Shown: positions 10,560 through 23,347 of the stretch, one piece after another
How the letters are laid out: each line of letters begins with the position of its first letter
How positions within the stretch are numbered: position 1 is the first letter of the stretch
Origin: Siphonodentalium dalli
Lineage: Eukaryota; Mollusca; Scaphopoda; Gadilida; Siphonodentaliidae
DNA length: 64,000 nt
Assembly: GCA_032622095.1 (NCBI GenBank)
Contig: CP136063.1
Span: 213,051,982 to 213,115,981 of the forward strand
Direction: 5' to 3'
The notes under the pieces: model-generated
The model's database searches: none
What the model saw: the letters and a program-made list of their open reading frames with translations, nothing else
Told to the model about the DNA's origin: nothing
Program-made: the position numbers and the translations under genes

Positions 10560-11086
10560 TTAGCACAAGCTACAGGTCGTACCTTTAGTCAGATCATTAT
10601 GATGGGAACCAGTCATTTTGTGTCATTCGGCTAAACAACATGGCCGCCAATGGCCATCTTGGATTTCAAAATTCAATCCATTAGCATGGGCTACAGGACG
10701 GAGTATTCGTCGGTTCATCCTGAAATTTGTTGTGGGTGTTAATATTGATACGTAGTTGGGAACATATCATTTTTGGGGTCATTCGGCCATAAAACATGGC
10801 CGCCGGCAGTCATATTGGATTTTAATCTCTGCATGACTAAATCCTTTGGCAAATGCTACAAGTCGTATCTTTGGTAGGATCATCACGAAATTTGTCATGG
10901 ATGTTGACATTGACATGAAGATGGGAATGAGCCATTTTGGCGTCATTCGTCAAAAAAACATATCCACCAGTGGCCATCTTGGATTTAAAAATCAATATGT
11001 TACCATGGGCTACAGGCCGGTGTGTTCGTCTGATCATCGTGAAATTTGACGTGGATGTTAATATTGACATGTAGATGGGAACGAGT
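10560..11086. repeat. Three diverged tandem copies of a roughly 160-bp repeat
   Basis: Anchor phrases recur at about 155-163 bp spacing: ATGGCCGCC, then CATCTTGGATTT, then GCTACAGG or GCTACAAG, then TGAAATTTGT. A fragment of the same family occurs near 13800-13860 and its duplicate near 20020-20080. No coding content. Confidence 0.65.
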
Positions 11087-11796
11087 CATACTTACCAAGA
11101 TATTGGGTCTATAGGGTCATACCTAACTATTGAATCCACTCTGATAGATAGGAAAATTGAAACAATTCCAATTAACACTTTCTCATACCATGTTCTTGGG
11201 TACAACCCTATCAAACTATTGGGACACAGAGCCGCGGACCCAATTGTATCTACATCTAAATATAGATGTATAACTTTAAAACACATGGCCGCCAACAATT
11301 CTGTAGTTCATACAATGTATAGCGCTCCTATGAGTTGGGGGGAAGAGTTTTCATATGTATACTTAATGAGTTCTGTAGTTCATACAATGTATAGCGCTCA
11401 TATGAAAGCACCACTTTAGCATTTCCTTTTATGCACATCATTTTCTTCTGACAATTGATTAGCTATATTTAACATTTGATTAGCAAATACTACCATAATC
11501 CAGTTAAATTGAGCCATGCCCCGGTAAGTTATACATCTATATTTATTAGTTAGATGTATATATAATTGGGTCCTCGGCTCTGTGTCCCAATAGTTTAATG
11601 GGGTCGGACCCAACAACATGGTATGAGAAAGAGTATCACAGTTGATTGGAATTGTTTCAATTTCCCGATGATTTTAGGGTATACGTTTGCTGAATATCCT
11701 ATCAAAAGCAAATTCACGTGGTCGATACCTCCGTCCTATCAGTGTCGACCTAATAGTTAGGTATGACCTTATAGACCCAATATCTTGGTAAGTATG
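11087..11796. repeat. Foldback element with arms of about 200 bp or more
   Basis: The left arm starts CATACTTACCAAGATATTGGG and the right arm ends in its complement (CCCAATATCTTGGTAAGTATG). Further pairs match inside the arms, including GGACACAGAGCC with GGCTCTGTGTCC and the TCTCATACCATGTT region. The loop contains a 30-bp direct repeat (GTAGTTCATACAATGTATAG at about 11302 and 11372). A second inverted pair, TGTCATGAAAGATCTGCC, lies at 11806 and near 12290. Confidence 0.65.
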
Positions 11797-12610
11797 AGTA
11801 TATATGTCATGAAAGATCTGCCGCCCACCATATATACTGACCAGTATGCCACTGCTAGTCACTCATGAAATATGGTATTCACTCAAAAACATATGTATCC
11901 TCTAGTTATCAATATTAACCAAGAAACATTAAAGCCACAGCGGGCTAGCATCACCAAATTCACCCTCTGTGGACATCGTTCTGCTTAGACCTCAACTGCT
12001 ATGGTTGACATGGGATCATAATGAAGTTCCGCAGTTGAAGTTGGTGGTGTTCACCCAAATGTCACCTCGATTATGCATTTTATCTACTGCAAATTAGGGG
12101 ATATAGAAACTTCCCAGAAGGGTTAACAATGTTAATTTGAGACTATAGACAAACAATCTGCGGGATAGTTTAACTGACCCCATTCTGCAAATGACAGGCA
12201 CACTATTTGCAGGCTTGGCGGTGGAGGTTGCTGCATACGTGACATCCGGATATAATTTCCCGAGGCCAGTATATATAGTGGGAGGCAGATCTTTCATGAC
12301 AATCCCGCATATGCATCCCATAATGTTGCACATCGTGACTGCTATATCTGTTGGGTCCCATTAACTTACGGACGGATGCAACGTTACCCAAATGACTATA
12401 GCGTGGGTAATAATTTCAACACTAATTTCTGCCCATTCGTTGAACTTTCCCAATTTCTTCCTGTATGAACAGGACATGCTAAGGAAGTAATATCTTAAAA
12501 TAATTATCAGTTCCTTGCCCACAGGGTAAAACTGTTTGTTTTATATCTTATCAGAATCTAGGAATTTCTCACCATATCCCGTTAATTAACTCCTAACTGC
12601 GACCTAATCG
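11797..12610. other. Anonymous repeat-derived DNA
   Basis: No gene is seen. From about 12430 it contains a copy of a dispersed repeat (CCCAATTTCTTCCTGTATGA, then GGTAAAACTGTTTGTTTTA) that recurs at 13015, 13370 and 15570 and in the duplicated block. Confidence 0.5.
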
Positions 12611-13004
12611 TTTCCAACAAAAATTATAATTGCTTTGCGTATTTCACTGAAGAAAAACAATATGTGTCACCACCATCGTAAGTGTGTCAGGGCAACCTAT
12701 TTGCCCATAATATTCCGACACACTTAACATATTTTATCAGAATGTTTGTCTAATCTGTTAATGTGTCAAATAACACGGCTATTTTTTTCTCATATTGGCT
12801 CAGATGTGTCAACTGTTTTAATAAAGCTCGCTATTGTGTCATATCGCTTGATTCCGTGTCATCTGACCCATGTATTCCAATTATTTCGAAGAATCACATC
12901 TTGATTTTGTGATAAAGAGAGAGTTAGATTTTATCATGGAAATACACAACCGTTCTCAATAAAATATGTTTTGCATCCGAATCGTATGTTTTTAGAATTG
13001 CTGC

Positions 13005-13690
13005 CTGTTCGTTGGACTTTCCCAATTTGTTCCTGTATGATCGAACAGGATATGCGAAGGAAGTAATATCTTAAAGTAATGATCAGTTCCTCGCCCACAG
13101 GGTAAAACCGTCTGTTTTACTATCTTATCTTAATCTGGAAATTCCTCACCATATCCCAGTAAGTAACGCTAAATTGCTGCCTAATCGTTTCTAACAATTT
13201 CAAAAATTGTTTCGCGAATTCGGATCCGGATCGTGCCCTGCAAACGTGTTGTATTCTGCGTAATGGTCACACTGGACGCATGTAAATTATGGAAATGATG
13301 TCGACCTGATTAAATATGTGACTGAAATCGCGCTCCGAAATACTTTTTTAGAATTGCTGACTGTTCGTTGAACTTTCCCAATTTATTCCTGTATCAACAG
13401 GATATGAGAAGGAGGTAATAGCTTAAAGTAATGATCAGTTCCTTGCTCAAAGGGTAAAACTGTCTGTTTTACTATCTTATCTTAATCTAGGAATTCCTCA
13501 CCATATCCCGGTAATTAACGCTAAATAGCTGGCTAATCGTTTCTAACGATTTCAAAAATAGTTTGGCGAATTCGGATCCGGATCGTGCCCTGCATACGTG
13601 TTGTTTTCTGCGTAATGTTCAAATTAGACGCATGTAAATTATGAAAATGATGTCGACCTGATTAAATATGTGACCGACATCACGTCCCTA
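13005..13690. repeat. Two tandem copies of a roughly 350-bp repeat
   Basis: Each copy runs from GAATTGCTG.CTGTTCGTTG through CCCAATTT.TTCCTGTAT, GTAAAAC.GTCTGTTTTACT, a GAATTCGGATCCGGATCGTG segment and AATTATG.AAATGATGTCGAC. Their duplicates lie at about 19205-19890. Confidence 0.75.
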
Positions 13691-13910
13691 AATTCTTCGA
13701 CACAACCTACAGGACACACCCCTCGTTCGATCGTCGCCAAACTTGATATGGATCTCCGGGGTGAGCTCTAGATTGGCCCTTTTTCTGAAATTCATTAAAA
13801 TAATCCTGGCCGCCAGAATCCATCTTGGATTTCAAATTTTAATCTATCGGCACACCCTGCAATCTTATTGAAAAGCAGACGGAAATCCCATTGCCTACAA
13901 TAATTCCCCA

Positions 13911-14030
13911 AATAATCGACTCCTTAACCACAGCAGAATTATGGGGAATTGTTCAGGATTTAGTCGGAAATATGGCTTGTTCCTGAACAATTACCCATAA
14001 TTCTGCTGTGGTTAAGGAGTTGATTATTTA
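13911..14030. repeat. Palindromic MITE, left duplicate
   Basis: Arms AATAATCGACTCCTTAACC... and ...GGTTAAGGAGTTGATTATT are inverted complements about 50 bp long, including CACAGCAGAATTATGGG and its complement. The short loop is around ATTTAGTCGGAAATATGG. The duplicate is at 20119-20243. Confidence 0.75.
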
Positions 14031-14564
14031 GGGCATAACTGTATTGCCTATTTAAATAAATCGCTTCCAAATTTGGCCTGGCGTAGTAAACGTTTGTGGG
14101 AATCTTAGTACTTAGTAGTAGTTATAAAAACAAGATGCGAAAGAATATCAGTCTTAAATATCGTTGACTGATAAAACCTCGAAAATGGCTCCTAGACATT
14201 TAAGAATATAATTAATTATGCAACACTACATGCCACTTACAATTCCACTTAAACGTCGCGTATTTCCCACTAAAAGTGACTAAATGTCTACATCTACGGT
14301 GTATACGAACAACGTAAATTTCCATATATTCGACATAATTATGAGTGGGATTTACAGATTTACACGAAAAATACCGGTACATTCAAATTCGAAAATACGT
14401 GAAATTTACCGCTCATTTATATTCGAAATAATACATCTTAGATTCTACTTCTTTGCATGACCAAATCATTTGGCAAGCCCTACAGCACACATCCATCATC
14501 CAATCGTCTCAAAACATATGGAACTTATGTGTGACCACAATATGGGAGCCAACAAATTTGTAAA

Positions 14565-14890
14565 TAAAAAGCGTTCATGCTTTCGTTTTCCAATCAGAGT
14601 AGACAATAAAGAGCGTTCATGCTTTCGTTTTCCAATCAGAGTAGACAATAAAGAGCGTTCATGCTTTCGTTTTCACAAACATCAGTATACAATAAAGAGC
14701 GTTCGTGCTTTCGTTTTCCAATCAGAGTAGACCATAAAGAGCATTCACGCTTTCGTTTTCCAAACATAGTAGACAATAAAGAGCGTCCATGCTTTCGTTT
14801 TCACAAACAGCAGTACACAATAAAAAGCGTCCAGCATGCTTTCGTTTTTTCATGCTTTCGTTCTCAAAAAGAGTAGGCAATAGAGAGCGT
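14565..14890 (+). repeat. 42-bp minisatellite
   Basis: There are seven to eight copies of a unit built on AAAGAGCGTTCATGCTTTCG then TTTTCCAATCAGAGTAGACAAT. Some copies have ACAAACAGCAGTACAC in the second half. The unit length is a multiple of three, so frames on both strands stay open and give repetitive spurious proteins. Confidence 0.85.
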
Positions 14891-15253
14891 TCTAAATTAT
14901 GATCCGTTTTACTCGTTTGCAACGTAAAACTGATTGATGTTTTGTGGATTTTCGCAATGCCCGTGTCATACTAAATTAATGGTGGTGATTTGCAGTACAT
15001 GTATTATCTTTTATTATCTTTTTCGTGTGCCTTTAAAGCTGAAAATCACCGTAATAAAGTTTGAATAATTTGGTCTCAAATCGGACCATGGTTAATTATT
15101 TAAACAGGTATCACTACAGTGTGGGATTTATAACGGGCGGAACAAGAAAGCGCAAACTCTGCATGCCGATGGAGGTGCCGCGTGGATGTGCGACAAAGCA
15201 CACCTGCGCATGCATCCCCGTATCGTGCCTGCTAGCTACCTGGATCCCATTAA

Positions 15254-15495
15254 TTAACCCTATCTATACTAAACACTCATTGGTGAGTAGTTATCCCGTA
15301 GGAAATGTTCAGATAAGGTCGTTTATTCAACTTATTATCTGAACATTTGCCTCGATAAATAGGGCTACTTCAGCACTTGTATTACATATCGTCTGCTTAT
15401 ATTATCTGGACATCCCTCGAAATCAATAATATAACATTCTGATCTACACTTTTTTTTAACTTGGTGGGAGAATTAATTTAGTATAGATAGGGTAA
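15254..15495. mobile_element. TTAA-type MITE, piggyBac-like, left duplicate
   Basis: The left end TTAACCCTATCTATACTAAA and right end TTTAGTATAGATAGGGTAAA are inverted copies. Internally, AAATGTTCAGATAAG pairs with CTTATTATCTGAACATTT. TTAACCC termini suggest a piggyBac-type non-autonomous element. The right TTAA is altered to GTAA. Related copies lie at 21496-21737 and 47203-47446. Confidence 0.65.
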
Positions 15496-16597
15496 ACCAT
15501 GCGGACGGAAATAGAGTTACACTAATGACTATATTATGTGGGTTTCATGTTCGACACGAATTATTGCCCGTTCGTTGAACTATCGTAATATCTTCATGTA
15601 TATGATCAGGTTATGTCAACTAAGGAATAGTTTAACTAAATGTCAGTTCCTTCCCCACAGTGTAAAACATATGTTCTACTCTATATAAGATATTATCTGA
15701 ATCTATGACCAGGATATGCGAAGGAAGTAATAGCTTAATAATAGTTTCTATAGCCCACATGGTTAAACTGTTTGAACTAATTTCTTGTCTGAATCAACGG
15801 ATGCCTGACAATATCCCGGAAATGTACGCCTAATAGTTTTAACCAATTCGTCTCTTATTGGCTGAATAAATATTTTGTGGTTGAGCTTCTGACGTAGGCC
15901 GCCAACAGTACATGTGTAGGACTGTAGGTGTCTTTCAATCAGGTAACGCATAGGCTGTATAATTATAAAGGAACATCCTATCAAAAAATAAGTGTCGCAG
16001 CCCGTCCGACATCTTTTGTCCCGCCCATATGTCACGCTGTCATGCGATATCTCTGTACAGAGATCTCACATACTTAATGACAAGAAATGGCCATAATTAT
16101 CTGAAACATTATTTATATAGGAACTTCATGGCGTTTTCAACATATCCAATTCTAATCGGTCACATCCAAAATTCATATATAGAACACACAACTCATCGTG
16201 TATTGTTAACGGCTACATGCCAGCAAAGGAATTCGTTTATCGCATTTAGCTATTTGTCGAGTTTAATTCCGTTTGGTCATTGATGTGTACCGATGTGAAT
16301 AAATCCGCTATAATTTCGCACTCCGCGTGTATAATGTTTCGCTGATTCTCGGTATACATGATCCATGGGCGTTTGATTGATAGGAATGGGATTTTTTGGG
16401 ACGGATTAAAAGTCGAACTGCGACCCGGAGGCCGAGTCCGGTAAAAGGTGTTGTTGGGAATTCTGATGAGATGCATGAGAAACCTTCAGTGATAAGCCGT
16501 ATATATATATAGTTGTTGCAATAATTTGAAGGATTAGTTGTTTTAACGGAATTATGAGTTGGTCATTCGTGAAACCAATATATTTTATATTCTATAA

Positions 16598-17107
16598 CTA
16601 GCCGATGAGCCCGACGTTGTCCGGGCTATTCAAAAACAAAATTTCAAGTCGATAGCTCTACCAGTTTCCGAGATATGGTCTGCGCATGCGCGAAGCTGGT
16701 GTCGCACGGGCTCGGCGACCCGATAAAATTCGTATCCGGTGCAAGATACATTCACATACCAAATTTCAAGTCGATAGCTCCACCCGTTTCCGAGATCTCG
16801 TCTCCGCATGCGCGAAGCTGGCGTCGCACGGGCTCGGCAACCCGATACAATTCGTATCCGGGGCAAGATACATTCACATAGCAAATTTCAAGTCGATAGC
16901 TCCACCCGTTTCCGAGATCTGGTCTGCGCATGCGCGGAGCGGGCGCCGCATGGGCTCGCCAATACGACAACGTCGACCGCCTGGTCAACCTACACACACG
17001 TACCAAGTTTCGTCCCGATCGGTCGAGAATCGTAGATTTGTATAAATGACAGACATACAGACAGACATACATACAAACATACAGAGGTCTTCAAAATATT
17101 TATGAGA
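16598..17107 (-). mobile_element. Helitron-like non-autonomous unit A1
   Basis: On the minus strand the unit starts TCTCATAAATATTTTGAAGA, has a CTGTMTGT-rich microsatellite and a unique segment (ACGATTCTCGACCGATCGGG). A 122-bp core repeat follows. The unit ends with a GCCCGG...TCGGGC hairpin, seven bases, then CTAG. Core repeats are spaced exactly 122 bp (anchors 16684, 16806, 16928). The 3' side is followed by T, as expected for Helitron insertion between A and T. Confidence 0.75.
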
Positions 17108-17616
17108 CTAGCCGATGAGCCCGACGTTGTCCGGGCTATTAAAAAAACAAATTTCAAGTTGATAGCTCCACCCGTTTCCGAGATTTGGTCTGCGCATGCG
17201 CGAAGCTGGCGTCGCACGTGCTCGGCGACCCGATAAAATTCGTATCCGGGGCAAGATACATTCACATAGCAAATTTCAAGTCGATAGCTCCACCCGTTTC
17301 CGAGATCTCGTCTGCTCATGCGCGAAGCTGGCATCGCACGAGCTCGGCGACCCGATAAAATTCATAACGGGGCAAGATACATTCACATAGCAAATTTCAA
17401 GTCGATAGCTCCACCCGTTGCCGAGATCTCGTCTGCGCATGCGCGAAGCGGGCGCCGCACGGGCTCGACAAAACGACAACGTCCACCGCCTGGTCAAACT
17501 ACACACACGTACCAAGTTTCGTCCCGATCGGTCGAGAATCGTAGATTTGTATAAATGACAGACAGACAGACAAACAGACAAACATACAAACAGAGGTCTT
17601 CAAAATATATATGAGA
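17108..17616 (-). mobile_element. Helitron-like unit A2, abutting A1 and A3
   Basis: Same organisation as A1 with the same termini. Its CTAG (17617 side belongs to A3, 17108-17111 to A2) directly touches the TC start of the neighbouring unit, with no spacer or target duplication. Confidence 0.75.
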
Positions 17617-18162
17617 CTAGCCGATGAGCCCGACGTTGTCCGGGCTATTCAAAAACCAAATTTCAAGTCGATAGCTCCACCCGTTTCCGAGATCTGGTCT
17701 GCGAATACGCGAAGCTGGCGTCGCACGGGCTCGGCGACCCGATAAAATTCGTATCCGGGGCAAGATACATTCACATACCAAATTTCAAGTCGATAGCTCC
17801 ACCCGTTTCCGAGATCTCGTCTGCGCATGCGCGAAGCTGGCGTCGCACGGGCTCGGCGACCCGATAAAATTCGTATCCGGGGCAAGGTACATTCACATAG
17901 CAAATTTCAAGTCGATAGCTCCACCCTTTTCCGAAATCTCGTCTGAGCATGCACGAAGCGGGCGCCGCACGGGCTCGCCAATACGACAACGTCGACCGCC
18001 TGGTCAAACTACACACACGTACCAAGTTTCGTCCCGATCGGTCGAGAATCGTTGATTTGTATAAATGACAGACAAACAGACAAACAGACAAACAGACAAA
18101 CAGACAAACAGACAAACAGACAAACAGACAAACAGACAGAGGTCTTCAAAATATATATGAGA
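17617..18162 (-). mobile_element. Helitron-like unit A3, outer 5' end of the array
   Basis: On the minus strand this unit opens the array with TCTCATATATATTTTGAAGA at 18162, preceded by A. It carries a long CAGACAAA microsatellite (about 18067-18138) and three core repeats. The array A therefore sits as A|TC...CTAG|T in its flank, the canonical Helitron arrangement. Confidence 0.75.
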
Positions 18163-20118
18163 TTACAATCGTGGGTATATAATATATGATCTTGAGCGTG
18201 TTACCATTTCTGACATTGGTTTTCTTGTAGCATCGTGTAGGACAATACCGGGTGATGCAATAAACGTCATAACTAACTACTCACATTCCAATTAATGTCA
18301 CATTCGCACCCGTAACCTGACCAGAGGGCCCGGACCCTTTCGTTGGGTTTCTCCGTAGCTTCCGATCATTTCCAATGATCGATTAGTTTAACTCAAATCA
18401 CACAACAATCAATATACACGGATATCACTGAAACGGGAATAAAACAGTATGCTTTATGGCATATATTTAGTTTGCTCCCTTTTCTTTTGCACACCTCTCC
18501 CTATGTGAATAGGTGGTGATTGGTTGATAGATTTTTAAACGGACATGGCTCATTCCAATCTCCAAATGTGTCTACGTAATTTGGAGGGCCGGCAACGAAA
18601 GGTCGATAAATACACGAAATATTGATATGCAGGCTTCATAAATGATCTGCATAAACACTTGCCAAAGTCACATCCATTTTCCAACCATTTTCAATTTTTC
18701 GCCAGAAGTCAGACAAACGCTCTTCATTTCTACCATATCAGAAATAGAACAACGCGGAACGTTCTTTTCTGTTCCATGCATGTCGTGAAAATTGCTGGTC
18801 TTTTTGTGTTTGGGACCCGTCTGATTTCCAACAAAAATTATAATTGCTTTGCGTATTTCACTGAAGAAAAACAATATGTGTCACCACCATCGTAAGTGTG
18901 TCAGGGCAACTTATTTGCCCATAATATTCCGACACACTTAACATATTTTATCAGAATGTTTGTTAATCTGTTAATGTGTCAAATAACACGGCTATTTTTT
19001 TTCATATTGGCTCAGATGTGTCAACTGTTTTAATAAAGCTCGCTATTGTGTCATATCGCTTGATTCCGTGTCATCTGACCCATGTATTCCAATTATTTCG
19101 AAGAATCACATCTTGATTTTGTGATAAAGAGAGAGATAGATTTTATCATGGAAATACACAACCGTTCTCAATAAAATATGTTTTGCATCCGAATCGTATG
19201 TTTTTAGAATTGCTGCCTGTTCGTTGGACTTTCCCAATTTGTTCCTGTATGATCGAACAGGATATGCGAAGGAAGTAATATCTTAAAATAATTATCAGTT
19301 CCTCGCCCACAGGGTAAAACTGTCTGTTTTACTATCTTATCTTAATCTGGGAATTCCTCACCATATCCCAGTAAGTATAACGCTAAATTGCTGCCTAATC
19401 GTTTCTAACAATTTCAAAAATTGTTTCGCGAATTCGGATCCGGATCGTGCCCTGCAAACGTGTTGTATTCTGCGTAATGGTCACATTAGACGCATGTAAA
19501 TTATGAAAATTATGTCGACCTGATTAAATATGTGACTGAAATCGCGCTCCGAAATACTTTTTTAGAATTTCTGACTGTTCGTTGAACTTTCCCAATTTAT
19601 TCCTGTATCAGGATATGCGAAGGAGGTAATAGCTTAAAGTAATGATCAGTTCCTTGCCAAAAGGGTAAAACTGTCTGTTTTACTATCTTATCTTAATCTA
19701 GGAATTCCTCACCATATCCCGGTAATTAACGCTAAATTGCTGGCTAATCGTTTCTAACGATTTCAAAAATAGTTTCGCGAATTTGGATCCGGATCGTGCC
19801 CTGAATACGTGTTGTTTTCTGCGTAATGTTAAAATTAGACGCATGTAAATTATGAAAATGATGTCGACCTGATTAAATATGTGACCGACATCACGTCCCT
19901 AAATTCTTCGACACAACCTACAGGACACACCCCTCATTCGATCGTCGCCAAACTTGATATGGATCTCAGGGGTGAGCTCTAGATTGGCCCTTTTTCTGAA
20001 ATTCATTTTAAAATCCTGGCCGCAAGAATCCATCTTGGATTTCAAATTTTAATCTATCGGCACACCCTGCAATCTTATTGAAAAGCAGACGGAAATCCCA
20101 TTGCCTACAATAATTCCC

Positions 20119-20243
20119 TAAATAATCGACTCCTTAACCACAGCAGAATTATGGGCAATTGTTCAGGATTTAGACGGAAATATGGCTTGTTCCTGAAAAA
20201 TTACCCATAATTCTGCTGTTGTTAAGGAGTTGATTATTTAGGG
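20119..20243. repeat. Palindromic MITE, right duplicate
   Basis: Same arms as the element at 13911-14030, with a few substitutions that slightly weaken the stem. Confidence 0.7.
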
Positions 20244-20814
20244 CATAACTGTATTGCCTTTTTCTTTTCCATACGACGATGCGGCTTTCCCAAGATGACG
20301 AAATAAATCGCTTCCAAATATGGCCTGGCGTAGTAAACGTTTGTGGGAATCTTAGTACTTAGTAGTAGTTATAAAAACAAGATGCGAAAGAATATCAGTA
20401 TTAAATATCGTTGACTGATAAAACCTCGAAAATGGCTCCTAGACTTTTAAGAATATAATTAATTATGCAACACTACATGCCACTTACAATTCCACTTAAA
20501 CGTCGCGTATTTCCCACTAAAAGTGACTAAATGTCTACATCTACGGTGTATACGAACAACGTAAATTTCCATATATTCGACATAATTATGAGTGGGATTT
20601 ACAGACACTTATTTTTCCAGATTTACACGAAAAATACCGGTACATTCAAATTCGAAAATACGTGAAATTTACCGCTCATTTATATTCGAAATAATACATC
20701 TTAGATTCTACTTCTTTGCATGACCAAATCCTTTGGCACATATCCATCATCCAATCGTCTCAAAACATATGGAACTTATGTGTGACCACAAGATGGGAGC
20801 CAACAAATTTGTAA

Positions 20815-21138
20815 ATAAAGAGCGTTCATGCTTTCGTTTTCCAATCAGAGTAGACAATAAAGAGCGTTCATGCTTTCATTTTCCAATCAGAGTAGACAAT
20901 AAAGAGCGTTCATGCTTTCGTTTTCACAAACATCATTATACAATAAAGAGCGTTCATGCTTTCGTTTTCCAATCAGAGTAGACCATAAAGAGCGTTCACG
21001 CTTTCGTTTTCCAAACATAGTAGACAACAAAGAGCGTCCATGCTTTCGTTTTCACAAACAGCAGTACACAATAAAAAGCGTCCAGCATGCTTTCGTTTTT
21101 TCATGCTTTCGTTCTCCAAAAGAGTAGGCAATAGAGAG
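20815..21138 (+). repeat. 42-bp minisatellite, right duplicate
   Basis: Same unit and unit order as 14565-14890, with isolated substitutions. Confidence 0.85.
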
Positions 21139-21495
21139 CGTTCTAAATTATGATCCGTTTTACTCGTTTGCAACGTAAAACTGATCGATGTTTTGTGGAT
21201 TTTCGCAATGCCCGTGTCATACTAAATTAATGGTGGTGATTTGCAGTACATGTATTATCTTTTATTATCTTTTTCGTGTGCCTTTTAAGCTGAAAATCAC
21301 CGTAATAAAGTTTGAATAATTTGGTTTCAAATCGGACCATGGTTAATTATTTAAACAGGTATCATTACAGTGTGGGATTTATAACGGGCGGAACAAGAAA
21401 GCGCAAACTCTGCCGATGGAGGTGCCGCGTGGATGTGCGACAAAGCACACCTTCATTCCCGTATCGTGCCTGCTAGCTATTCTGGATCCCATTAA

Positions 21496-21737
21496 TTAAC
21501 CCTTTCTATACTAAACACTCATTGGTGAGTAGTTATCCCGTAGGAAATGTTCAGATAAGGTCGTTTATTCAACTTATTATCTGAACATTTGTCTCGATAA
21601 ATAGGGCTACTTCAGCACTTGTATTACATATCGTCTGCTTATATTATCTGGACATCCCTCGAAATCAATAATATAACATTCTGATCTACACTTTCTTTTA
21701 ACTTGGTAGGAGAATTAATTTAGTATAGATAGGGTAA
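21496..21737. mobile_element. TTAA-type MITE, right duplicate
   Basis: Copy of 15254-15495. It starts TTAACCCTTTCTATACTAAA and ends AGTATAGATAGGGTAAA. Confidence 0.65.
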
Positions 21738-22837
21738 ACCATGCGGACGGAAATAGAGTTACACTAATGACTATATTATGTGGGTTTCATGTTCGACACG
21801 AATTATTGCCCGTTCGTTGAAATATCGTAATATCTTCATGTATATGATCAGGTTATGTCAACTAAGGAATAGTTTAACTAAATGTCAGTTCCTTCCCCAC
21901 AGTGTAAAACATATGTTCTACTCTATATAAGATATTATCTGAATCTATGACCAGGATATGCGAAGGAAGTAATAGCTTAATAATAGTTTCTAGCCCACAT
22001 GGTTAAACTGTTTGAACTAATTTCTTGTCTGAATCAACGGATGCCTGACAATATCCCGGAAATGTACACCTAATAGTTTTAACCAATTCGTCTCTTATTG
22101 GCTGAATAAATATTTTGTGGTTGAGCTTCTGACGTAGGCCGCCAACAGTACATGTGTAGGACTGTAGGTGTCTTTCAATCGGGTAACGCATAGGCTGTAT
22201 AATTATAAAGGAACATCCTATCAAAAAATAAGTGTCGCAGCCCGTCCGACCTCTTTTGTCCCGCCCATATGTCACGCTGTCATGCGATATCTCTGTACAG
22301 AGATCTCACATACTTAATGACAAGAAATGGCCATAATTATCTGAAACATTATTTATATAGGAACTTCATGGCGTTTTCAACATATCCAATTCTAATCGGT
22401 CACATCCAAAATTCATATATAGAACACACAACTCATCGTGTATTGTTAACGGCTACATGCCAGCAAAGGAATTCGTTTATCGCATTTAGCTATTTGTCGA
22501 GTTTAATACCGTTTGGTCATTGATGTGTACCGATGTGAATAAATCCGCTATAATTTCGCACTCCGCGTGTATAATGTTTCGCTGATTCTCGGTATACATG
22601 ATCCATGGGCGTTTGATTGATAGAAATGGGATTTTTTGGGACGGATTAAAAGTCGAACTGCGACCCGGAGGCCGAGTCCGGTAAAAAGTGTTGTTGGGAA
22701 TTCTGATGAGATGCATGAGAAACCTTCAGTGATAAGCCGTATATATATATAGTTGTTGCAATAATTTGAAGGATTAGTTGTTTTAACGGAATTATGAGTT
22801 GGTCATTCGTGAAACCAATATATTTTATATTCTATAA

Positions 22838-23347
22838 CTAGCCGATGAGCCCGACGTTGTCCGGGCTATTCAAAAACAAAATTTCAAGTCGATAGCTCTA
22901 CCAGTTTCCGAGATATGGTCTGCGCATGCGCGAAGCTGGTGTCGCACGGGCTCGGCGACCCGATAAAATTCGTATCCGGTGCAAGATACATTCACATACC
23001 AAATTTCAAGTCGATAGCTCCACCCGTTTCCGAGATCTCGTCCCCGCATGCGCGAAGCTGGCGTCGCACGGGCTCGGCAACCCGATACAATTCGTATCCG
23101 GGGCAAGATACATTCACATAGCAAATTTCAAGTCGATAGCTCCACCCGTTTCCGAGATCTCGTCTGCGCATGCGCGGAGCGGGCGCCGCATGGGCTCGCC
23201 AATACGACAACGTCGACCGCCTGGTCAAACTACACACACGTACCAAGTTTCGTCCCGATCGGTCGAGAATCGTAGATTTGTATAAATGACAGACATACAG
23301 ACAGACAGACATACAAACATACAGAGGTCTTCAAAATATTTATGAGA
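22838..23347 (-). mobile_element. Helitron-like unit B1
   Basis: Duplicate of A1 with the same outer CTAG junction in the flank (TCTATAA|CTAGCCGATGAG on the plus strand). Confidence 0.75.

Larger units (their letters stand above)
12611..18824. repeat. Segmental duplication, left copy
   Basis: The block starts TTTCCAACAAAAATTATAAT and is followed head to tail by a near-identical second copy starting at 18825 with the same words. The order of sub-elements is the same in both: two roughly 350-bp direct repeats (13005-13690), a palindromic MITE, a 42-bp minisatellite, a TTAA-type MITE and a minus-strand Helitron-like array. Differences are scattered substitutions and small indels, plus one Helitron-like unit fewer in the right copy. 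Confidence 0.9.

Noticed and set aside
14470-14922. Open frames on both strands with repeated SCFRFPIRVDNKER-type peptides
   Set aside because: They come from the 42-bp minisatellite, whose unit length is a multiple of three. The duplicate at 20733-21173 behaves the same way.
16630-18115. Many overlapping open frames rich in ARARRPDKIRIRGKIHSH or SCPGYEFYRVAEPVR
   Set aside because: These are translations of the 122-bp Helitron core repeat in several frames and both strands. The same peptides recur in every array up to 64000.
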